NCBI GenBank assembly: GCA_016793885.1
Contig: JAEUHE010000136.1
Span: 23,071-87,070 of the forward strand
Reading direction: 5' to 3'
Source: Verrucomicrobiales bacterium
Lineage (GTDB): Bacteria; Verrucomicrobiota; Verrucomicrobiia; Limisphaerales; UBA11320
DNA length: 64,000 nucleotides
The position numbers were made by a program, and so were the translations under genes. Positions within the stretch are counted from its first letter, which is position 1, and each line of letters starts with the position of its first letter. The notes under the pieces are model-generated. The model saw nothing but the letters and a program-made list of their open reading frames with translations. It was not told the DNA's origin and ran no database searches. This document shows positions 18,335 through 28,800 of the stretch, in pieces.

Positions 18335-18358
18335 GCAGGAGTAGATGCTTACTCCTGC
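18335..18358 (-). promoter_or_regulatory. Perfect hairpin in the leader of the PUR-alpha-like gene
   Basis: GCAGGAGTA and TACTCCTGC form two perfect 9-base arms around a 6-base loop, ending 14 bases before the start codon and next to the likely ribosome-binding site. No T-run follows, so it is unlikely to be a terminator; an operator or an RNA structure controlling translation is more likely. Confidence 0.65.
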
Positions 18359-18599
18359 AACACCACCCATACTATCAAGGTTGATTATTAATCTGAAATG
18401 TCAACCCCGGGAATGTCGTAGAAGGGGGTGAAGAGTGGGATCGGTTGGAAACGGGACACCCGGGCGGGACCTGGCGGCAGAGGCCAGGCTTCCCGCGCCG
18501 GCCATTCTAGCGGGCGGTGTCGCCCGGCAGGACGCCCTTGCTCCAGTTTAGGGCAACCCTCTTATGGCCAAGCCAATGCCGACAATTGTGCGCTCGAGT

Positions 18600-19142
18600 T
18601 TACGGCTCCAAGGAGTCGGGCGTGCGGAATTTGGTCTGGGTAGTAAACCGGGGGCCCTGAACCAATGTCAGGGTGCGAATGCTGAAGATCAGGATGCCGA
18701 GTTCCAGCAAGGCTGTGGAGGTATTCCAAATCGTCGACCACAGGGGATACGTGCGTTCGGCGCGGGCTCGTTCCTCGGCGGATACCTTCTGACTCGTGCG
18801 GTTGTAGTAGGCGGGGGCCACCACCTTGTCCATCTGGTAATTGCCCAGGAGGGTGAGGGTCAGCAGCAGGCACAGAAGTCCTCCGTTAAACCGGGAGATT
18901 CCTCGGCCGAGATACACCCATTCCGCAACCAGATGCAGCAGGGCGACGCTGATGCAGAGGTAGCTCAGCGCGTAGAACCGCTGCCAGGCCATCAGACCTA
19001 CGCCACCGGCGTAAAAATCTCCGATCAGCCACTTGATGCCGGCGGAAGAAAAGAAAGGTCCCACCGCCAGAAGGTGGTAAAGCGAACCGCCAAGCCAGAC
19101 TGCGGCATTCATCAAACCGACGACGCGCAGGAAAGAGATCAC
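18600..19142 (-). CDS. DUF4149-type integral membrane protein
   Basis: About 180 residues with four hydrophobic segments: ISFLRVVGLMNAAVWLGGSL, YALSYLCISVALLHLVAEWV, LLCLLLTLTLLGNYQM and TSTALLELGILIFSI. The opening LRVVGLMNAAVWLGGSLYHL resembles DUF4149/TMEM205-like proteins of Verrucomicrobia. Function unknown. I choose the GTG at 19142 over an ATG at 19238 because homologues start near ISFLRVVG and because the longer form would leave only 33 bases to the divergent gene's start. Confidence 0.7.
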   Translation of the reverse strand: MISFLRVVGLMNAAVWLGGSLYHLLAVGPFFSSAGIKWLIGDFYAGGVGLMAWQRFYALSYLCISVALLHLVAEWVYLGRGISRFNGGLLCLLLTLTLLGNYQMDKVVAPAYYNRTSQKVSAEERARAERTYPLWSTIWNTSTALLELGILIFSIRTLTLVQGPRFTTQTKFRTPDSLEP

Positions 19143-19271
19143 CGGAGGACAATAAGTGGCGTCGATTCCAGTGCCAAGCTTCGTTTGTGTGGGGTTGATC
19201 CTTTGCTTGAGAAGCCAGGTCGGCTTTCCTATGGTCAAGTCATCAAAGCGACTCTGGCATCTCGGAACGCA

Positions 19272-22200
19272 ATGAGCCTTGTCCTGGTGGCGAGCCTTTG
19301 GCTCACCGGGGCGTGGCCCCGCTCCGTCTGGGCAGCGCCATCCGGCCCTGGCCCCGGAGCTGGATCTCCAACCAACGGGGTCGTGGTCTTATCCATCGAG
19401 GGCGAGAAGGCGCAGGTCGCGATTTCGCGCTCGGGCTCATCTTCCTGGGACCCGGCGTATGTGGGGCAGGTGCTCCAACCGGGCGATCGCGGACGCACAG
19501 GCCCGGACAGCCGTCTCTCGCTTCGTCTCTCGGACTTGAGCTTTCTCCGGATCAGTGAGCGCAGCGAGTTCACCATCAAGCAGCCACCTTCCTCGGACCA
19601 GACGTATGGAATGGCGCTCTGGAAAGGGCTTCTCTATCTGTTTCATCGCGACAAACCAGGCTCCACCCGAATCGATTCTCGCACCGCGTCGGCCGCCACC
19701 CGGGGAACGGAGTTCGTGGTGGCGGTGGATGAGGCCAGCCAGCAAATGACCCTGACGGTCTTGGCCGGCGCAGGGGAGCTGACCAATGATCAGGGGTCGG
19801 TAGAGGTTCCGGCTGGAGAACGCGGAGGAGCTGCCTTGGGTGGCAAGCCTGAGCGACTTCCGCGCGTGGAGGCCAACAACGTGATTCAGTGGGTGTTGTA
19901 TTATCCCGGCATCCTGGATGTTGGAGAACTCCCGCTGGCCCCTGAAGAGGCCCGCCTCCTGCAAGGCTCGTTGGAAGCGTATCGAAAGGGTGATCTTTCC
20001 GAAGCGTTCCGCGCTTATCCCAAGGGGGCGGCGCTGGCAAGCGAGGCCTCACGAGTGTATCGGGCGGCGCTCCATCTGTCCCTGGGCCAGGTGGACGCGG
20101 CCGAAGCCGCGCTCCGGGACATCGGCCGGGAGGGCGGCTCCAGCGTCGGAGCGGTTGAGTCGAAGCTGGCTGAGGCGCTGCGACGGGTGGTGGTGGCAGT
20201 TCGTAATCCGGCCAAGATCGAATCGCGCGGGGATGAGCAGTCGGAGTCGGCGACCGTCGCCATGGCGCTGTCGTATGAGCAGCAAGCTTTGCGCGACCTG
20301 CCCGCAGCGTTGAAAGCGGCGAGGAAAGCCGTCGAAAGGCGGCCGGAGTTCGGGTTCGGGTGGGCTCGCGTGGCGGAGTTGGAATTCGGGTTCGCCCGAG
20401 CTTCCGCGGCCAGGGAAGCCCTGGAACAGGCTTTGAGGTTGAGCCCTCAGAATGCTCAGGCGGTAGCGTTGAGCGGATTTGTGGCGATGGCCGAGTACCG
20501 TTGGAGTGCGGCGCGCGCGCAGTTCGAGCGGGCCATCTCCCTGGACGGCGGACTGGCCAACGCCTGGCTCGGGCGCGGATTGCTTCGAATTCAGGCGGGT
20601 GACGTGGCGGCGGGGCGTGAGGATCTACAGATGGCGGCATCCCTGGAACCGCAGCGAGGAATTCTGCGGAGCTACCTGGCCAAGGCATGGCAGGAATCAA
20701 ACGACCTGCCGCATGCGCGGGAGGAGCTGGCGTTGGCCAAGGCGCTGGATCCCCGGGACCCGACGGCGTGGCTGTATTCCGCGCTGTTGAATCAATCCCA
20801 CCATCGCTTGAACGAGGCCGTCCGCGATTTGGAGCAGTCCCAGGTTCTGAACGACAACCGGGCTGTCTACCGTTCGGAGCTGCTCCTGGATCGGGACCGG
20901 GCGGTGCGGAGTGCCAACCTAGCGGCCCTCTACGCGGACACGGGGCTCTTCGACGTCGGTCTGGCGGAGGCATCGAGGGCCATTTCGAGCGATTACGCGG
21001 ACTACTCCGCACATCTCTTTCTCGCCAACTCCTACAATCGCCTGCGGGATCCCCACCAGATCAACACGCGCTTGGAAAGCCCCTGGCTCAGCGAATATCT
21101 CATCGCTAACCTGCTCGCTCCAGCGGGCGCGGGAACGCTCTCTCAGACAGTTTCCGATCAGGAGTATTCCCGGTTCTTTGAGCGAGATGGCTTCGGCTTG
21201 GTGTCCAAAACGGATTATCTGAGTCGGGGCGATTGGCTGGAGAGCGCGGCGCATTATGGACGTTTCGCGCGAATGAGCTACGCGATTGAGACCAGCTACC
21301 GGTCCGAGCGGGGGCAAAGACCGAACGAGGACTTTACCAGCCATTTGGTCGATGTGCAGTTCAAGCAGGACTTCTCTGCGCGGGACAGCCTCTACGTTCA
21401 GGCCCTCTATTATGACGCGGAGTCGGGGGACCTTACCCCTTACTACAACCCGGCCCAATCCTTCAGCAAACTGCGGGTGCAGGAGAAGCAGGAGCCTATC
21501 GTGTTGGCGGGATATCGTCACGAATGGGCTCCGGGCGTTCAGACGCTATTTCTCGCGGGGCGGCTCCATGACCATCGCAGTTTCGATCTTCCCGATGCGC
21601 CCAGCTACGTGCTGCTGGAGAGCGGTCTGGGAACTCCGGTGGGCCTGCCGGTGGTCCTGGACCAGAGCTATCAGAGTCGAGCGGTGATCTACACCGCCGA
21701 GCTGCAGCAGATCGTTCAGAAAGCTGATCACACCTATGTTTTCGGCGGGCGGGCTCAGTTGGGCGGATTCGATTCGGAGAACCGTTACTCCGGGTTGACC
21801 GCCGGCTCGGGTTTTCCGCAGCTGCCAGTGGAGCCATCGACGCGTTCGGATGCCGATTTCGAGCGCTTCAGCACCTACGTTTACGATCACTGGCAATGGA
21901 GTCCAAGGTGGTTGGCGGTGGCCGGACTGACCTATGACCACATTCGATACCCTTTGAATCATCGATTCGCGCCGTTGGCGGCCGGCGAGCAGACTCAGGA
22001 CCAGGTTTCGCCGAAGCTGGGCCTGATTTGGACGCCGCGCTCGGACACGACCCTGCGGGCTGCGTTTTCGCGATCGTTGGGTGGAGTGGCATTTGACCAG
22101 AGCTTTCAGTTGGAGCCGTCGCAAATCGTCGGCTTCAATCAAGTTTTTCGCAGTCTGATGCCTGAGTCGGTGGCGGATGCCAACAGCGCCTCGGAGTTTC

Positions 22201-22823
22201 AGATCGGTGCCTTGGCGATTGAACATCGGGTCAGCTCGAATACCTGGGTGGGACTGATTGGTGAGTGGCTCACCTCGGAGGTGGATCGCACCACGGGCGC
22301 GTGGAACTTTTTCGACGTCACCGCGAGCCCGCTGCCGTCCATGCGCGTTCGGGAGCACTTGAACTATGAGGAGCGATCCCTCACCGCCTACGCCTATCAG
22401 CTGCTAGGTCAGGAGTGGTCCTTGGGAGGGCGGTATCGGTTGAGCCATGCGGAGTTGGATCTCGCCCATCCGGATTTGCCTTCCACCGCGTTTCCGGTCC
22501 CTCCCTTCGGATCGCCGGCGACGTCTGCGCTCCTTCATCAGTTGCGCCTGTTTCTTCAGTTTCAGCATCCGGGAGGATTCTTCTCGTCGGTGGAGGCTCT
22601 CTGGCATCGGCAACAGAATTTCGATTACACCCCAGACTTGCCCGGGGATCAGTTCTGGCAACTCAACGTCTATGCGGGGTATCGATGGCCTAACCGGCGG
22701 GCGGAGGTTCGGCTGGGGCTGCTGAATGTTACCGGTCAGGACTATCGGTTGAACTCGTTGAACCTGACGGACACCCTTCCTCGCGAACGCACGCTGGCGC
22801 TCACCTTAAAGCTGAACTTCTGA
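19272..22823 (+). CDS. FecR-TPR-outer-membrane beta-barrel fusion protein
   Basis: 1183 residues. A signal peptide (SLVLVASLWLTGAWPRSVWA) is followed by a FecR-like domain (about 35-190; VQPGD-type turn, LSFLRISERSEFTI, ATRGTEFVVAVD), then TPR repeats (about 230-560; ARKAVERRPEFGFGWARVAE, ALRLSPQNAQAVAL, AISLDGGLANAWLGRGLLRI), then a beta-barrel (about 630-1183) with alternating aromatic strands resembling TonB-dependent receptor barrels and ending LALTLKLNF, a terminal phenylalanine suited to the Bam machinery. No plug domain or TonB box is evident. FecR normally senses substrate for an ECF sigma factor, but none is nearby. It is probably an outer-membrane protein with periplasmic FecR/TPR parts; cargo unknown. 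I reject the open-frame extension back to 18564, which lacks protein-like features and overlaps the DUF4149 gene. Confidence 0.85.
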   Translation: MSLVLVASLWLTGAWPRSVWAAPSGPGPGAGSPTNGVVVLSIEGEKAQVAISRSGSSSWDPAYVGQVLQPGDRGRTGPDSRLSLRLSDLSFLRISERSEFTIKQPPSSDQTYGMALWKGLLYLFHRDKPGSTRIDSRTASAATRGTEFVVAVDEASQQMTLTVLAGAGELTNDQGSVEVPAGERGGAALGGKPERLPRVEANNVIQWVLYYPGILDVGELPLAPEEARLLQGSLEAYRKGDLSEAFRAYPKGAALASEASRVYRAALHLSLGQVDAAEAALRDIGREGGSSVGAVESKLAEALRRVVVAVRNPAKIESRGDEQSESATVAMALSYEQQALRDLPAALKAARKAVERRPEFGFGWARVAELEFGFARASAAREALEQALRLSPQNAQAVALSGFVAMAEYRWSAARAQFERAISLDGGLANAWLGRGLLRIQAGDVAAGREDLQMAASLEPQRGILRSYLAKAWQESNDLPHAREELALAKALDPRDPTAWLYSALLNQSHHRLNEAVRDLEQSQVLNDNRAVYRSELLLDRDRAVRSANLAALYADTGLFDVGLAEASRAISSDYADYSAHLFLANSYNRLRDPHQINTRLESPWLSEYLIANLLAPAGAGTLSQTVSDQEYSRFFERDGFGLVSKTDYLSRGDWLESAAHYGRFARMSYAIETSYRSERGQRPNEDFTSHLVDVQFKQDFSARDSLYVQALYYDAESGDLTPYYNPAQSFSKLRVQEKQEPIVLAGYRHEWAPGVQTLFLAGRLHDHRSFDLPDAPSYVLLESGLGTPVGLPVVLDQSYQSRAVIYTAELQQIVQKADHTYVFGGRAQLGGFDSENRYSGLTAGSGFPQLPVEPSTRSDADFERFSTYVYDHWQWSPRWLAVAGLTYDHIRYPLNHRFAPLAAGEQTQDQVSPKLGLIWTPRSDTTLRAAFSRSLGGVAFDQSFQLEPSQIVGFNQVFRSLMPESVADANSASEFQIGALAIEHRVSSNTWVGLIGEWLTSEVDRTTGAWNFFDVTASPLPSMRVREHLNYEERSLTAYAYQLLGQEWSLGGRYRLSHAELDLAHPDLPSTAFPVPPFGSPATSALLHQLRLFLQFQHPGGFFSSVEALWHRQQNFDYTPDLPGDQFWQLNVYAGYRWPNRRAEVRLGLLNVTGQDYRLNSLNLTDTLPRERTLALTLKLNF

Positions 22824-22828
22824 GTTGG

Positions 22829-25426
22829 CTACTTCTCCAAGAACATTCGGCTCTGAGTGACGGCGTGGATCAGGTCCTTAAACCGATAGCCCTGGGTGCG
22901 CAGCTCGCGAAGCATCGCTTCGACCACTTCTCGATCGGCAAACTGAATCTCGGTCCCGGTGGCGTAGGCGATTAGCTTATAGATCAGACTGCGGGCGATC
23001 TGATCCCGATCTTCCAGGAGCAGCGATCGGTAGTCATCGATGTTGGTGAAGGGTTTGCCTGCGGCTGTCCGGTAGCCTTGCTCAACCAAAGGACCTTTCC
23101 AAACCTTGAGATGAGGATAATTCGGGAGGGCCGCCCGGCCGTTCACTTCCGACTTCACGCGGTACCATTCGCGCCAACCGCCGATCACATCGAAGGTCTC
23201 CAACGCGAACCCGGGAGGATCGATCCATCGGTGGCAACGGGTGCAGCTGGCCAGCTGACGATGCTTTTCAAGTTGCTCGCGAATGGTGGAAGCTCCTCGA
23301 ATGTCGGGCTCGATTGCCGGAGTGTCGGCCGGGGGAGGGGAAGGGGGTTGACCTAGAATTCGATCGAGAATCCATTTCCCTCGCAGCACTGGCGATGTGC
23401 TGGTTCCGTTGGCGGTGACCTTGAGGATGGAGGCGTGGGTGATGACCCCTCCGCGATGCGCCTGGGCCGGCAGGTTAGCCTTCCGGAGTTCCCATCCGGC
23501 GACGCCTTGGATTCCGTAGTGTCTCGCCAGCCGTTCGTTGAGATAACTCCAATCGGAACGGACCAGCTCATCGATGGATCGGTTCTCTGACAAGAGGGTG
23601 AGCAGGAATCCGTAGGTCTCCTGCGGCATGGACCAGAGCAGGGCGGAATCGAACTCGCCGTACATCAAGTCGGGAGTGGTGGCATGGATGTTTCTCAAGT
23701 CCAGCCATTGGTGAGCGAAGTCGGTAATGAAGCGCCACGATCGCGGGTCGTTCAGCATCCGTTCGACCTCCGTGCGGAGTTGGGCTGGTTCCGTGAGCTG
23801 ACCCAGTTTCGCTCGGGTCCGCAGGGACGCGTCCGGCACGGAGTTCCACAGGAAGGCCGCCAATCGGGCGGCGACAGCCGGACCATCCAGACGGCCCGGG
23901 TTCTCTACTCGGAAGAGGAAGTGGGGAGAGGAGAGCATAGCCTGACCGGTCGCTTTCAGGGCCTGACTCAGATCGTCTCCCTGCTCCAGTCGGCGGCGAG
24001 CATAGAGGCGGTACGCGGCGAGAGCTTCCCCGGGCAAAGGTTGCGGCAGGATTTCAGAAGCCAGCCGATCGACCAGACGGTCCGCGTCCGATGCGACGGG
24101 ATCCGGGGTCGCTGGGCGCTGCGGATCCGATTGCTGGTCGGCACTTGTTCTCTCGGCCGGCTCAGGTCGGGTGGCGGGACTGGGCTTGAGATTCCATCGT
24201 GGCTCCAGTCGCCGGTTCGTGAGCGGCTGATCTCCCAGCACCCGCCGATGTGCGAGGGTAGGAAAGGGGTCCAAAGGTCCTTCGAACTCCACCCAATTTA
24301 GGGTGAGTCCGGGTCCTGTCAGTCCGGGCTTTTCGTTGAGCGCCGCTTCCGCTTCGAGGGCGCCTGGTTGCCGTTGCTGCGCAAGTGACCAGCCGACCAG
24401 AGCGATCGATTGGTTTTTCCAGCGGTCCGAATAATGAGGGACCTGGATCTCGAGATCCACCGTGCGAGCGGTTGTCTCCGGAATATCCTTCACGTCGATG
24501 ATGCGTTGGAGCGTGGGGTCGGCATCGGGTTGGTATCCGGAAAGGAAGACGAGCACGGGCAGAGGGTTGCCGCTGTTGCCTCGGGCTTGCAGCGAGGCGC
24601 GCAATCGGTAGCGACCTGGCGCTTGGGGGAGCCCGGCCACGATTTGCAAATGGGGATGGAAGGCCGACTGGGCATAGAGGGTTGCCGAGTTGCCCTCCAC
24701 TCGCACCGAGGCTCTGAGGGCGAGTTCGGCTAGACGCCCTCCGACACGCAGTTGCTGGTCAAACCACTCGCGGCCCGTGAATCGGCTCTGCTGAGACCGC
24801 GGTGGGCTTGAAGGAAGCGCGGCGTCCATCGCTCGTTGGGCGGCCTGTTGGTATCGCAGCCAATGCTGGGCTGACATGTCGATCCCACGGCTGACCTTGT
24901 CGAACCCGCCGACACGATTGTCTTCCGGCAAGAGATCGAGCACCTCCACTTGGATTCCCAGCAGATCGTTGACGGAATGAGAGTACTCGGTTCGAGTCAA
25001 GCGACGCAGCGGGGACCTGCCTTCTCGGAGTTGGCGTTCGCGCGAGGCTTTGGCGAGATTTTGGCCGAGCCCGGAGAGCAGGGTCGTCCGTTCAGCAAGC
25101 GTCGGTTGAGGCCGGTCGGGTGGCGGCATCTCGAGCTGGGCGACCTTGTCGAAGACTCGAGTCCAGCGGTCCAGCAGCCCAGGATCCTCGAATCTTGCCG
25201 GTGTGTCCTCCAGGGAAAGGCGGGCTTTGGCGGTATCGCGGTCATGACATTCCCAGCAGTACCTTTGCAGCAGTGGCTGGAAATCGGCGGGCATGTCTGA
25301 GGCCAAGCCGGCGGAGTTTTGACCGAAGCCAAACTGGCTGCCGCTCTTCAAGAGAACCGCTAACAGACCGACCAGTAGCGCCCTTCTGCTGAGACGCTGG
25401 CGAACGGTCTTCTTAACGGGTATCAC
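22829..25426 (-). CDS. DUF1587/1592/1588/1585 planctomycete-type cytochrome-like protein
   Basis: 865 residues. A signal-like N-terminus (RRALLVGLLAVLLKSGSQFG) precedes LLQRYCWECHD, a CxxCH haem-binding motif at 57-61. The DUF1587 block (LRRLTRTEYSHSVNDLLGI, then LPEDNRVGGFDKVSRGIDMS), a beta-rich middle, the DUF1592/DUF1595 helical region (LSSPHFLFRVENP) and DUF1588 (SCTRCHRWIDPPGFALETFD, a second CxxCH) and C-terminal DUF1585 (LIYKLIAYATGTEIQFADR) follow. Such proteins are common in Planctomycetota and Verrucomicrobiota, exported, and of unknown activity, perhaps redox. They usually sit beside a DUF1552 gene; none is found on either side here. A flexible Pro/Ser/Asp-rich linker lies near residues 410-440. 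Confidence 0.88.
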   Translation of the reverse strand: MIPVKKTVRQRLSRRALLVGLLAVLLKSGSQFGFGQNSAGLASDMPADFQPLLQRYCWECHDRDTAKARLSLEDTPARFEDPGLLDRWTRVFDKVAQLEMPPPDRPQPTLAERTTLLSGLGQNLAKASRERQLREGRSPLRRLTRTEYSHSVNDLLGIQVEVLDLLPEDNRVGGFDKVSRGIDMSAQHWLRYQQAAQRAMDAALPSSPPRSQQSRFTGREWFDQQLRVGGRLAELALRASVRVEGNSATLYAQSAFHPHLQIVAGLPQAPGRYRLRASLQARGNSGNPLPVLVFLSGYQPDADPTLQRIIDVKDIPETTARTVDLEIQVPHYSDRWKNQSIALVGWSLAQQRQPGALEAEAALNEKPGLTGPGLTLNWVEFEGPLDPFPTLAHRRVLGDQPLTNRRLEPRWNLKPSPATRPEPAERTSADQQSDPQRPATPDPVASDADRLVDRLASEILPQPLPGEALAAYRLYARRRLEQGDDLSQALKATGQAMLSSPHFLFRVENPGRLDGPAVAARLAAFLWNSVPDASLRTRAKLGQLTEPAQLRTEVERMLNDPRSWRFITDFAHQWLDLRNIHATTPDLMYGEFDSALLWSMPQETYGFLLTLLSENRSIDELVRSDWSYLNERLARHYGIQGVAGWELRKANLPAQAHRGGVITHASILKVTANGTSTSPVLRGKWILDRILGQPPSPPPADTPAIEPDIRGASTIREQLEKHRQLASCTRCHRWIDPPGFALETFDVIGGWREWYRVKSEVNGRAALPNYPHLKVWKGPLVEQGYRTAAGKPFTNIDDYRSLLLEDRDQIARSLIYKLIAYATGTEIQFADREVVEAMLRELRTQGYRFKDLIHAVTQSRMFLEK

Positions 25427-25870
25427 GATGTGTCATTACCCTATCCGCCGATCTAGGTAAACCCCCCTTGTGTGAGCTCAGCTGGGTTCCGTGGAGCCTG
25501 GGGGCTAATCCCCACCCGCCTGGGGGCTGTTTCCCACATCGCGAAGGCGTGGAAGGCTTTGCTTGAGCTTCGACTCGATCTACCGAGGGTGGATGGCGAC
25601 GGAGAGCGCAGGTGACTCACGACTTCTGGTTGGCCCAACGGGAGCGGCTTAAGTTGTTCTAGCGCCTAATGGGTTGGTGATAAATTGGATGTGGAGCGAG
25701 GATGCGCGGGCCTGAGAGTTCTTGGCTGGCTTGTGAGGCGGCGGATTCGAGGGGAAGGATTTTCAAGTTGTTGGATTGTTTGGCCGCCGATCCCATGGCA
25801 TGATTCTAGCAATCAGCCTGATCAGAACTCCGGACAAGCGACTAATAACCTCAATCCATCCTTGTAAGCC
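25427..25870. other. Gene-free stretch before Calx-beta gene
   Basis: No coding sequence is supported. It holds two nearby direct copies of GCCTGGGGGCT around 25498 and 25519 and presumably the promoters of the two divergent neighbours, but no clear -35/-10 or sigma-54 element could be picked out. Confidence 0.6.
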
Positions 25871-28800
25871 ATGAATCGCATTTACCTCAAACTCGCCCAA
25901 CTCTGGTCCTGGGCCTGTGTGGCCCTGGCGGCTGCTGGTCTGTTCTCTTCGGGAACGGTAAGAGTCTTCGCTCAGGATTCGGATCCAGCCTTGCTGCCGG
26001 TCGTCTCGCTGGTCCCGGTGGCCGCAGAAACGACGGAGCCGTCGATCACGAGCAAGATAGCCCCGGCGCGGTTCCTGATCCGACGGGAGGGTGATCTCTC
26101 CCAGACCCTGCATCTCTTCCTGCAGTACGCGGGGACGGCCACTCCTGGAAAGGACTATGTGGAGCCTGATTCGGTGGTTGAGTTGGCTGCGGGAGCCGCT
26201 TCTCTGGAAGTGATTGTATCGCCTTTGGACGACGACTTGGTGGAGGGGCCGGAGACGGTACTGGTTCGTTTGATTGACCCTCTGACGGACAGTATTCCCA
26301 ATTACAGGATCGACCGTACTGCGGACACCGTGCGTCTGTTGATTCGCGACAACGAGGACCCGGGAACGCTGAGACCGCCGGTGGTGGGCTTAGAGACGCT
26401 GGTGGCCACGACCTCCGAGCCCAACCCGCTCGCCCTGATTGCCCCGGGGACGGTGAAGCTGAATCGTGCCGGTTCAACTGTGGACGCACTTCGAGTCGGT
26501 TTGCTCGCCCAGGGAACAGCCACGCCGGGCAAGGACTACGAGATCCGGATTCGTGGTTTGGAAAAACCTCTGGAATTCAGCGCTAACGGTACGACCATCG
26601 TGCCGGTGCCAGCGGGTGAGACGTCGGTGACGCTGCTTATCCTGGGTCTGGCGGACGAATGGGTCGAGGGAAATGAGACCATCGGCCTGACCTTGTTGCC
26701 CAGCCTGGACATGACTCCTACCGGGGCCTATTTGATCGATGCGCAGGCCTCGGCAGCGCGATTGATCCTGAGGGACCAGGATGTCGGCCTGAGCCCCTCG
26801 CTGGAGATCACTCAGCCCAAGGAGGGCCAAAGTTTTGCTGAGGGGACTCCCATCGAGATTAAAGCCACGGCTGTCGATCCGCGCGGGTATATCGCTCACC
26901 TTGATTTCTACGCTGATGGGCGGAAAATTGGGGAGTCCACCCTGAATTTTCTAGTGGCTCCCGCACCTGGGACGCCGATTCATCACGCATTCACTTGGAT
27001 GAAGGTACCCGCGGGCACCCACGTGCTCACCGTCCAGGCCCCGCTGCCCGAGGGGGGCGTGATTGAGTCCAAGCCAGTGGCGATTGTGGTGGTTCCTGAG
27101 CCCATCCTGCCGGTCGTCAGCATTTCGCACATCCAGACGCGCGAGGCGATTCCGGACGCGGACTACGCACCCGGTCATTTCCTCATCGAGCGAACCGGGC
27201 CGACAGAACAGCTGCTGGGAGTCTACGTTAGAAAAGGTGGCACCGCGATTGCGGGAGTGGATTATCGTGATTTTTCGGAGCTGATTTGGATCTCGCCGGG
27301 AGAGCAGTCCGTGGCGATCAAGATTGAGGCCATCGATGACAAGCTTCCCGAAGGCCAGGAAACGGTGACGTTGACGCTGGTCCAGCCTTCGTCCGACGCG
27401 ACGGGGCCCGTGCTGCCGAGGTATCGTATTAATCCGGACCAAGCATCGGCTCGGCAGTTGATGTACGATAACGATCGTGCGAGCACGATCGCTTCCTTGA
27501 AGCTGATGAGCCCGGCGGACGGGGAGCAGTTCGGGTTGGGCAGTGAGATCCGGATCGTGGTGGTCGCGATCGATTCGCAGGCTGACATTCGCAAGGTGGA
27601 GTTTTTCGATGGGAATACCTCCATCGGCATCTCGGAGCATCTGACCAAGGATGCGATCATCCCGGGACGGCCCCGGGAGCACGTCTTTATCTGGAAGGAC
27701 GCATCGGTGGGGAGCCATGAGATCTGGGCGTGCGCGTTGGATTCGGAAGGGGCGACTGTGCTATCGAATTCGGTGAAGATCCGGGTGACCGAACTGCCGC
27801 CGCGGGTGTCGTTGGCCGTGGTGGCCAAGGATCCGGTTGCGGCGGAGAATGGGGTGGGCGGCGAGGCGCCCGATCCCGCCGTTTTCAGCATCCGTCGAGT
27901 ATCTGGCCCACGCGACGTCGAAGTCTTGGTTCACTACGCGCTGGGAGGCGTGGCCGAGAATGGAGTCGATTATGAGCGTCTCTCGGGTCGCGTGTTGCTG
28001 CCGAGCGGCGCCGAGAGCGTAGATGTCGTGTTGACTCCCATCCCGGACAAAGCGATTGAAGGGGATGAAGGCGTGGTCATGGAGTTGATGCCCCCTGCAT
28101 GCATCGCGATCTTTCCGCCTCCGCCACAGTGCTACCTGATCGCCGGTGACGGGGCGGCCAGAGCCGTGATTCAGGACAGCAAAACGTCGGAGAATCTGCC
28201 GCCCAGGATTGCCATCACCAAGCCTGCGACCGGGGACTCCTTCGAATTCGATCAGAACATTCAGCTGGTAGCTGAGGGGCAGGACCCGGACGGCTTTATT
28301 CGGCGGGTGGAGTTTTATTCGGGTCGGGTGAAGATTGGGGAGGTCGGGGTGGATCGGCCAAATCCGAGCAACCAGCCGCGCGTGCAGGTCTTTCGCTTGG
28401 TCTGGAAGGATGCCGAGCCGGGCAAGCATTCGCTCACCGCGAGGGCCACCGACAACCAGGGAGCCATTTCGATGTCGGCGACCGTTGAGATCTCGGTCTC
28501 GGCTGATCATCCACGTCCGATTGTGACGGTGGTCGAGTGGGATCCTCACGCGGTGGAGCCCCGGCATCCCGGCGAGCTGAATACCGCCTCCTTCCAAGTC
28601 CGGCGCTCGGGATCCACTGCTGACCCGCTGTTAGTCTTCTACGCACTGGAGGGGACTGCCACCGAGGGCAAGGACTACGAGGCTCTCCCGCGTCAGGTCG
28701 TCATTCCGTCCGGACGGAGTTCTGTGTTCGTGACGATCACACCCGTGGATGATTCCGAGCGCGAGCGAACCGAGTCGGTGGTGTTTCGAGTCGTTGACTC

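Noticed and set aside
18564..19271. Open frame extending the FecR-TPR-barrel protein upstream by 236 residues
   Set aside because: The extension overlaps the DUF4149 gene on the other strand, has no recognisable features, and the ATG at 19272 begins a good signal peptide.
25490..25540. Two GCCTGGGGGCT copies as a possible CRISPR or tandem array
   Set aside because: Only two short copies, no regular spacers and no cas genes nearby.
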